This document shows positions 30,768 to 34,833 of a stretch of DNA of 34,833 nt, in pieces. This DNA comes from a virus, in the IMG/VR virus record IMGVR_UViG_3300020020_000111, positions 1 through 34,833 of that record, one strand, 5' to 3'. The translations under genes and the position numbers were made by a program. The first letter of the stretch is position 1, and each line of letters begins with the position of its first letter. Below the pieces are notes generated by a model, which saw nothing but the letters and a program-made list of their open reading frames with translations, did not search any database and was not told the origin of the DNA.

Positions 30768-32977
30768 TGGCAATCAACTTCCCCACCCCCGCGACTGTCG
30801 GCGAAGAGTTCGTTGATGTCAGTGGTGTGACGTTCGTCTGGAACGGTTATGGCTGGACCCAGAAGGCCGCAGGGGCCGCGCCGCCGCCGGTCGATGCCTA
30901 CACTAAGGCCGAGAGTGACGCCAACTTTGTCAACGTGTCTGGCGACACGATGAGCGGTAATTTGGTGATTGCGAAGGCCTCGCCCTTAATTCAGCTTCAA
31001 AAAACCGGGCTGGCAGAGGCCGCACATATCGTCGGCCTGGGTTCCAATCTGGCACAGCGGTGGAATATTGAGCTGGGCAGCACCGACCCCGAGGGCGGCG
31101 TCGCTGATGGCTCCAGCTTCATCATTCACTGCTACAATAATGACGGCAGCTACGGCGGTCAGATTCTGAATTTTCCTCGAACCACGCGTCTTGGCACCGT
31201 GGCTGGCGATCCGGTCGCGCCGCTCGGCATCGCAACCAAGCAGTATGTCGATGCCAACGCGGGTACCGGAGGACTTGACCAGGCGACAGCTGACGCGCTC
31301 TACGTCAATCTGACCGGCGACACGATGAGTGGTAGTTTGCTAATCAGCACTCCAACGCATTCGCGCCTCACGCTGGACACGCCTCCGGGGACCGTCAACG
31401 TCCTTGGCGGTCAGGTAGGCGGCAAGACCCGCTGGGAGATGTATCTTGGCAATGGCTCGGCGGAAGGTGGCGCCAACTCAGGGAGCGATTTCAGCATCAA
31501 CTCACTTGACGATGCAGGTACGGCTCTTATCGGGACCCCGCTAAGTATTCAACGTTCCAGTGGCATGGTCTCGGTTAGTTCTACATTGGTTGTCAGCGGT
31601 ACTCTCTTTGCCCATGGACTACTGACGGCTGTCACTACTCCAAAGGGCCACCAGATTGGCAACAACGGCGGGGCGCAGGCTTGGGGTCCGGTCACCACGG
31701 TCGATGCCAACTTCCTGTTGTATGGCGGTGGGGAGAACTGGGCCGGTGTCGGCGCAGATGTCAGCGGTAATATGTGGTTCCGCGTCGGGCTTGCCGGATC
31801 ACCGCTCCCGGCTTTGGTACTTAATTCTACTGACAATGCCGTCTATCTTTCCAAAGACCCAACAGCGCCATTGCAGGCTGCGACGAAGCAGTACGTCGAT
31901 GCCAAACCGGTTGGCCTGGATCAGGTCACGGCTGATGGCCTCTACGTGAACATTGCGGGCGACACGATGAGCGGGGGTCTGAGCACTCTCGTTCTCACCA
32001 TTTCGAATGCCTCCTATTCCGACATCAATCTTGTCAATGCCGGAGTTCAACGCAATCTGGTTCGCTCTAATCCAACAGATGGCGACTTCCAAGTTCACCA
32101 GTACGATGCAGCTGGTACCTATCTGGGAGCGCGTCTTCAGCTCCGCAATTCGGATGGCACACTGACAGTAATGGGACCCTCATCGCTTCAGGGGGTCACG
32201 TGTAGCGACATCTACAGCGGCGGTACGTGGACCAACCTCGCGACCTGTAACCTGACACAGGTAAATTGTGCCAACCTCAATGCTAGCGGCACGGTGACGG
32301 CGAGCCAGTTCACTTTGAATAATGGCGAGTACGCTAGTAACCGTGCGGACGGTCAGGCTGTGTTTCGCATGAATGGTGCTGCCGGCATCGTCGTGTTTGA
32401 TTATCGCGGTTGGCTCAACCCCTATTACGGTCACGCCTGCAAGCCGGGTGTCTCGGCGCTCGCGGGTCCCGACACGTTTAATCTCCACTGGACTGGGCAG
32501 ATGGGGTGCTATGTCGGTGATGCCCATCTTGGCAATTTCGCGTATAACTCTGACTATCGCGTCAAGAAGGATATTGTAAACCTCTCTTCGACGTGGGATC
32601 AGGTCAAGGCACTCCGGCCAATCAGCTACACGCAGGCGGAGTACACGCCTCAGATTGAAATTGATCGCAAGCAGCGCGAGGCAGTAGAGCGCAACACGCT
32701 TGGTATCGAGGGGCGACAGGAAGATCGCGATGCACTCACCACGCCGATGTTCGCGGCCGACAGCATTGAGCGCTGGGGCTTCGTTGCCCACGAGCTTCAG
32801 GCGACCCTTCTTCCCAGCGCAGCGACCGGTGTCAAGGATGATCCGATTGCAATCCAGTCGCCGAATCCGTTCACCCTGCTCGCCGCTGTTACCAAGGCGT
32901 TGCAGGAGGCGATGGCGCGGATTGAAGCGCTGGAAGCGCAGCTACCCAATATCGTGACTCCGACGAGAGCCAGATAG
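30767..32977 (+). CDS. tail fibre with S74 intramolecular chaperone (copy 3)
   Basis: 736 residues, the longest fibre. N-terminal MAINFPTPATVGEEFVDVS. Three GDTM-type units (NFVNVSGDTMSGNLV, LYVNLTGDTMSGSLL, LYVNIAGDTMSGGLS), several beta repeats (QRWNIELGSTDPEGGVADG; TRWEMYLGNGSAEGGANSG), two KQYVDA units, and a Cys/Asn/Thr stretch (VTCSDIYSGGTWTNLATC, then NLTQVNCANLN) that looks like a beta-helix rung. The S74 domain begins at Ser595 (SDYRVKKDIV; Lys600) and contains an insert before GFVAHELQATLLP. It ends in a coiled coil (MARIEALEAQLP). Confidence 0.88.
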   Translation: MAINFPTPATVGEEFVDVSGVTFVWNGYGWTQKAAGAAPPPVDAYTKAESDANFVNVSGDTMSGNLVIAKASPLIQLQKTGLAEAAHIVGLGSNLAQRWNIELGSTDPEGGVADGSSFIIHCYNNDGSYGGQILNFPRTTRLGTVAGDPVAPLGIATKQYVDANAGTGGLDQATADALYVNLTGDTMSGSLLISTPTHSRLTLDTPPGTVNVLGGQVGGKTRWEMYLGNGSAEGGANSGSDFSINSLDDAGTALIGTPLSIQRSSGMVSVSSTLVVSGTLFAHGLLTAVTTPKGHQIGNNGGAQAWGPVTTVDANFLLYGGGENWAGVGADVSGNMWFRVGLAGSPLPALVLNSTDNAVYLSKDPTAPLQAATKQYVDAKPVGLDQVTADGLYVNIAGDTMSGGLSTLVLTISNASYSDINLVNAGVQRNLVRSNPTDGDFQVHQYDAAGTYLGARLQLRNSDGTLTVMGPSSLQGVTCSDIYSGGTWTNLATCNLTQVNCANLNASGTVTASQFTLNNGEYASNRADGQAVFRMNGAAGIVVFDYRGWLNPYYGHACKPGVSALAGPDTFNLHWTGQMGCYVGDAHLGNFAYNSDYRVKKDIVNLSSTWDQVKALRPISYTQAEYTPQIEIDRKQREAVERNTLGIEGRQEDRDALTTPMFAADSIERWGFVAHELQATLLPSAATGVKDDPIAIQSPNPFTLLAAVTKALQEAMARIEALEAQLPNIVTPTRAR

Positions 32978-32978
32978 C

Positions 32979-34541
32979 ATGTACGACTTCCCCGCAGGCC
33001 CGCTTGTTGGCCAGAGGTACACCGACCCCGTGAGTGGGGCGGTCTACGTCTGGAACGGCTACGGCTGGCTCAACGACGGTTATGACAAGTACGTGCTTAA
33101 GACCGGCGACGTGATGACCGGTTTCCTGACGCTGAATGCGCATCCTCTTGATCCGTTCCACGCCGCAACCAAGCAGTTCGTCACTGACAGCGTCCCTGCC
33201 TTCGGGACCTATGTCCAGCGTGCCGGTGACACTATGCTTGGGTACCTGAACCTGTCGGCTGATCCGGCCTACCCGATGCACGCCGCAACCAAGCAGTACG
33301 TCGATGCGACGCTTGGGGATTATCTCCCCCTGACAGGAGGCCAGCTGAGCGGCTTCCTCACGCTCCATGCCAATCCATCCGACGTGATGCACGCTGCGAC
33401 CAAGATGTACGTCGATAGCGCGCTGGGTAATCTGCCGGGTGGGGCCGACCTCGACCTTCGCTATGTTATTAAGTCCGGCGACACGATGACTGGCAATCTC
33501 TTCCTGCCCGCAGCGGTCACCGACCCGATGCACGCTGCCCACAAGCAGTACGTTGATCAGGCTATTGCGGCGATCCCTCCCGCAGGTCTCACGCAGGCTC
33601 AGGCTGACGCGCTCTACGTCAATATCACCGGCGACACGATGACGGGCGCGTTGTATCTGCCCGCCGCGAATCCGGCGGCAGCGACAGAAGCAGCTCACAA
33701 GCAGTACGTTGACAGTGCTATCGCCGCGATCCCACCCGCACTCACGCAGGCTACCGCCGATGGGTTGTATGTCAATGTGACTGGCGACACGATGTCAGGC
33801 CCGCTCCAGATCAATAGCAATCTCGGTATCGCTGGTAACACCAGCCTGCAGTTCGCATCGACCGCAGCGCTTACTGCTTATGGCGTCGTCACGGTCTTGT
33901 CTAATCGTGTTCTATTGTCGGGAGGAGGTCCTACGCCCTCTGTGACCTTAGGAGGCGCAGGCCTGTACTCTGATGGTTCTGGCGTCCATATGGGGAATCA
34001 CGACGGGGCTGGCAACCCGGTGACGTCTTTATGGCGCTGCAACGGGACCGGCCAGTGGGCCTACTCGGCTCAGGCCTACAAGCCGGGTGGCGGGGCGTGG
34101 TTTGCGGCTTCCGACGCTCGGATCAAGACCGTTCACAGCGACTACACTAAGGGCCTCGAAGCGATCAAGACACTTAGGCCGGTTCAGTATTCCTACAAGG
34201 GTAATGACACGCTGGAATCCCCGACCCATGTCCCGGTTCTTGACGAGAATAACAATCGGATGCCGGACCCGGAGACAACGCCGGTCGCACCCTACGGTAA
34301 CAGTCAGAACTATAGCGCAGCCAGCACTAATCAAACCTTCATTGGGTTGGTGGCACAGGAGACTGAGGCCACTTTCCCCGAGATGATCACGCAGTCGGCT
34401 GGTTTCATTGACGGTCAACCTGTTAGTGACCTACGGATCATGGACCCTAACGCGCTGACCTACGCCCTGATCAACGCCGTCAAGGAACTCAGCGCCAAGG
34501 TAGAGGCGCTCGAAGCCCAACTCGCCGCACAGAGGAAATAA
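32979..34541 (+). CDS. tail fibre with repeats and S74 chaperone (copy 4)
   Basis: 520 residues. N-terminal YDFPAGPLVGQRYTDPVSG, VYVWNGYGWLND. Five full shaft repeats of ~45-60 residues follow, each with GDxMTG or LSG, a short strand and HAATKQYVD or AAHKQYVD. Then a beta tip (LSGGGPTPSVTLGGAGLYSD) and the S74 domain at Ser378 (SDARIKTVHSDYTKGLE; Lys383) with an insert (DENNNRMPDPETTPVAP) and GLVAQETEATFPEM, then the coiled coil AKVEALEAQLAAQ. Different tips on related bases suggest several receptor-binding fibres. Confidence 0.88.
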   Translation: MYDFPAGPLVGQRYTDPVSGAVYVWNGYGWLNDGYDKYVLKTGDVMTGFLTLNAHPLDPFHAATKQFVTDSVPAFGTYVQRAGDTMLGYLNLSADPAYPMHAATKQYVDATLGDYLPLTGGQLSGFLTLHANPSDVMHAATKMYVDSALGNLPGGADLDLRYVIKSGDTMTGNLFLPAAVTDPMHAAHKQYVDQAIAAIPPAGLTQAQADALYVNITGDTMTGALYLPAANPAAATEAAHKQYVDSAIAAIPPALTQATADGLYVNVTGDTMSGPLQINSNLGIAGNTSLQFASTAALTAYGVVTVLSNRVLLSGGGPTPSVTLGGAGLYSDGSGVHMGNHDGAGNPVTSLWRCNGTGQWAYSAQAYKPGGGAWFAASDARIKTVHSDYTKGLEAIKTLRPVQYSYKGNDTLESPTHVPVLDENNNRMPDPETTPVAPYGNSQNYSAASTNQTFIGLVAQETEATFPEMITQSAGFIDGQPVSDLRIMDPNALTYALINAVKELSAKVEALEAQLAAQRK

Positions 34542-34547
34542 ACAACC

Positions 34548-34833
34548 ATGCCGATGTTCCCGGACTCAGGCGTGCCGCCCAGCGACGCCAAGAATAGTTT
34601 GCCCGATGTGAACACGGCGAACTGTCCTGAGCTATGGTATTCGACCTCGCGCTGCCAGCCGCGCTTCGATCCGGCCGCCGCCAATGCGATGCTGGCCGAA
34701 GATATGAACCTGATCATGAAGGGTGAGTTGCAGTACGACTGCACGCGGCTTGATCATATCGAACGTGCGGTGCGCTACATCGCCCAGCGGGGTCTTGCGC
34801 GCGCCGCCTACCTGACCAACGGGCCGAACAACT
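34548..34833 (+). CDS. fibre-region protein, cut by the window end
   Basis: ATG at 34548 opens a frame that runs out of the window after 95 codons. The start MPMFPDSGVPPSDAKNSL is followed by a Cys-bearing helix (SRCQPRFDPAAANAMLAEDM, then YDCTRLDHIERAV). This helix pair resembles that of the protein at 24321 (NCDARIEAKQINAIVSELL, WDCAKLNNLC), so the two are probably related through this segment. No domain is recognised in the visible part. No strong ribosome binding site is seen (AGGAAATAAACAACC). Confidence 0.75.
   Translation, partial: MPMFPDSGVPPSDAKNSLPDVNTANCPELWYSTSRCQPRFDPAAANAMLAEDMNLIMKGELQYDCTRLDHIERAVRYIAQRGLARAAYLTNGPNN

Noticed and set aside
1-34833. Integrase, attachment site, transposase or insertion sequence
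   Set aside because: No recombinase motifs or terminal inverted repeats with target duplications were seen; Mu-like tail genes do not imply Mu-like transposition.

Overview
ORGANISM AND TYPE. This is the structural half of a tailed bacteriophage or prophage with a contractile tail (a myovirus). All convincing genes lie on the + strand and are tightly packed; many start and stop codons overlap (ATGA, GTGA, TAATG). The DNA is GC-rich, which suggests a high-GC, probably proteobacterial, host; I cannot name the host. I see no integrase, replication, lysis, tRNA or CRISPR sequence, so the window cannot tell a free phage from a prophage. The type is a mosaic: an HK97-like head module (TerL, HK97-family portal, prohead protease, major capsid protein) joined to a Mu-like tail module in Mu gene order (DUF2635, sheath, tube, chaperone, tape measure, gpN, gpP, gp45, gp46, gp47, gp48, fibres). 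LAYOUT. 1-329: G-rich leader with GGTWACC motifs and perhaps the end of an earlier gene. 330-2977: packaging genes and small Cys/His-rich or basic proteins. 2979-6573: portal, protease, capsid. 6616-10015: head-accessory region with an Ig-like protein flanked by two paralogous small proteins, a 30-residue Cys peptide behind an almost ideal ribosome binding site, a gp6-like connector, and an isolated 50-residue protein followed by a strong terminator (10026-10062). 10071-11717: head-tail joining and completion genes, a 23-residue membrane peptide and a two-zinc-knuckle protein. 11756-15260: DUF2635 protein, sheath, an array of five adjacent hairpins (13660-13892), tube, chaperones. 15263-24319: tape measure and Mu-like baseplate. 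24321-34833: a fibre cassette of repeated modules with four proteins ending in an S74 intramolecular chaperone (self-cleaving endosialidase-type) domain; the last gene is cut by the window end. HOW IT WORKS TOGETHER. TerL with the putative small subunit packages DNA through the portal into a capsid matured by the Ser/His protease. The connector, stopper and tail terminator join it to a sheath-and-tube tail whose length is set by the tape measure. The gpN/gpP/gp45-48 set builds the baseplate and the fibre array binds the host. MOST UNUSUAL. (1) Five contiguous near-perfect stem-loops fill most of the only long gap inside the tail operon, between sheath and tube genes; this looks like a structured RNA. 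(2) Cysteine is strikingly abundant in capsid, Ig-like, sheath and outer baseplate proteins (24 in a 303-residue gp48-like protein) but absent by eye from the 1066-residue tape measure, the spike and the large chaperone, suggesting a disulfide- or metal-stabilised particle exterior. (3) Several microproteins (Cys-rich, zinc-knuckle, single-membrane-helix) are embedded between structural genes. Family names are from recognition of sequence patterns only; no search was run.
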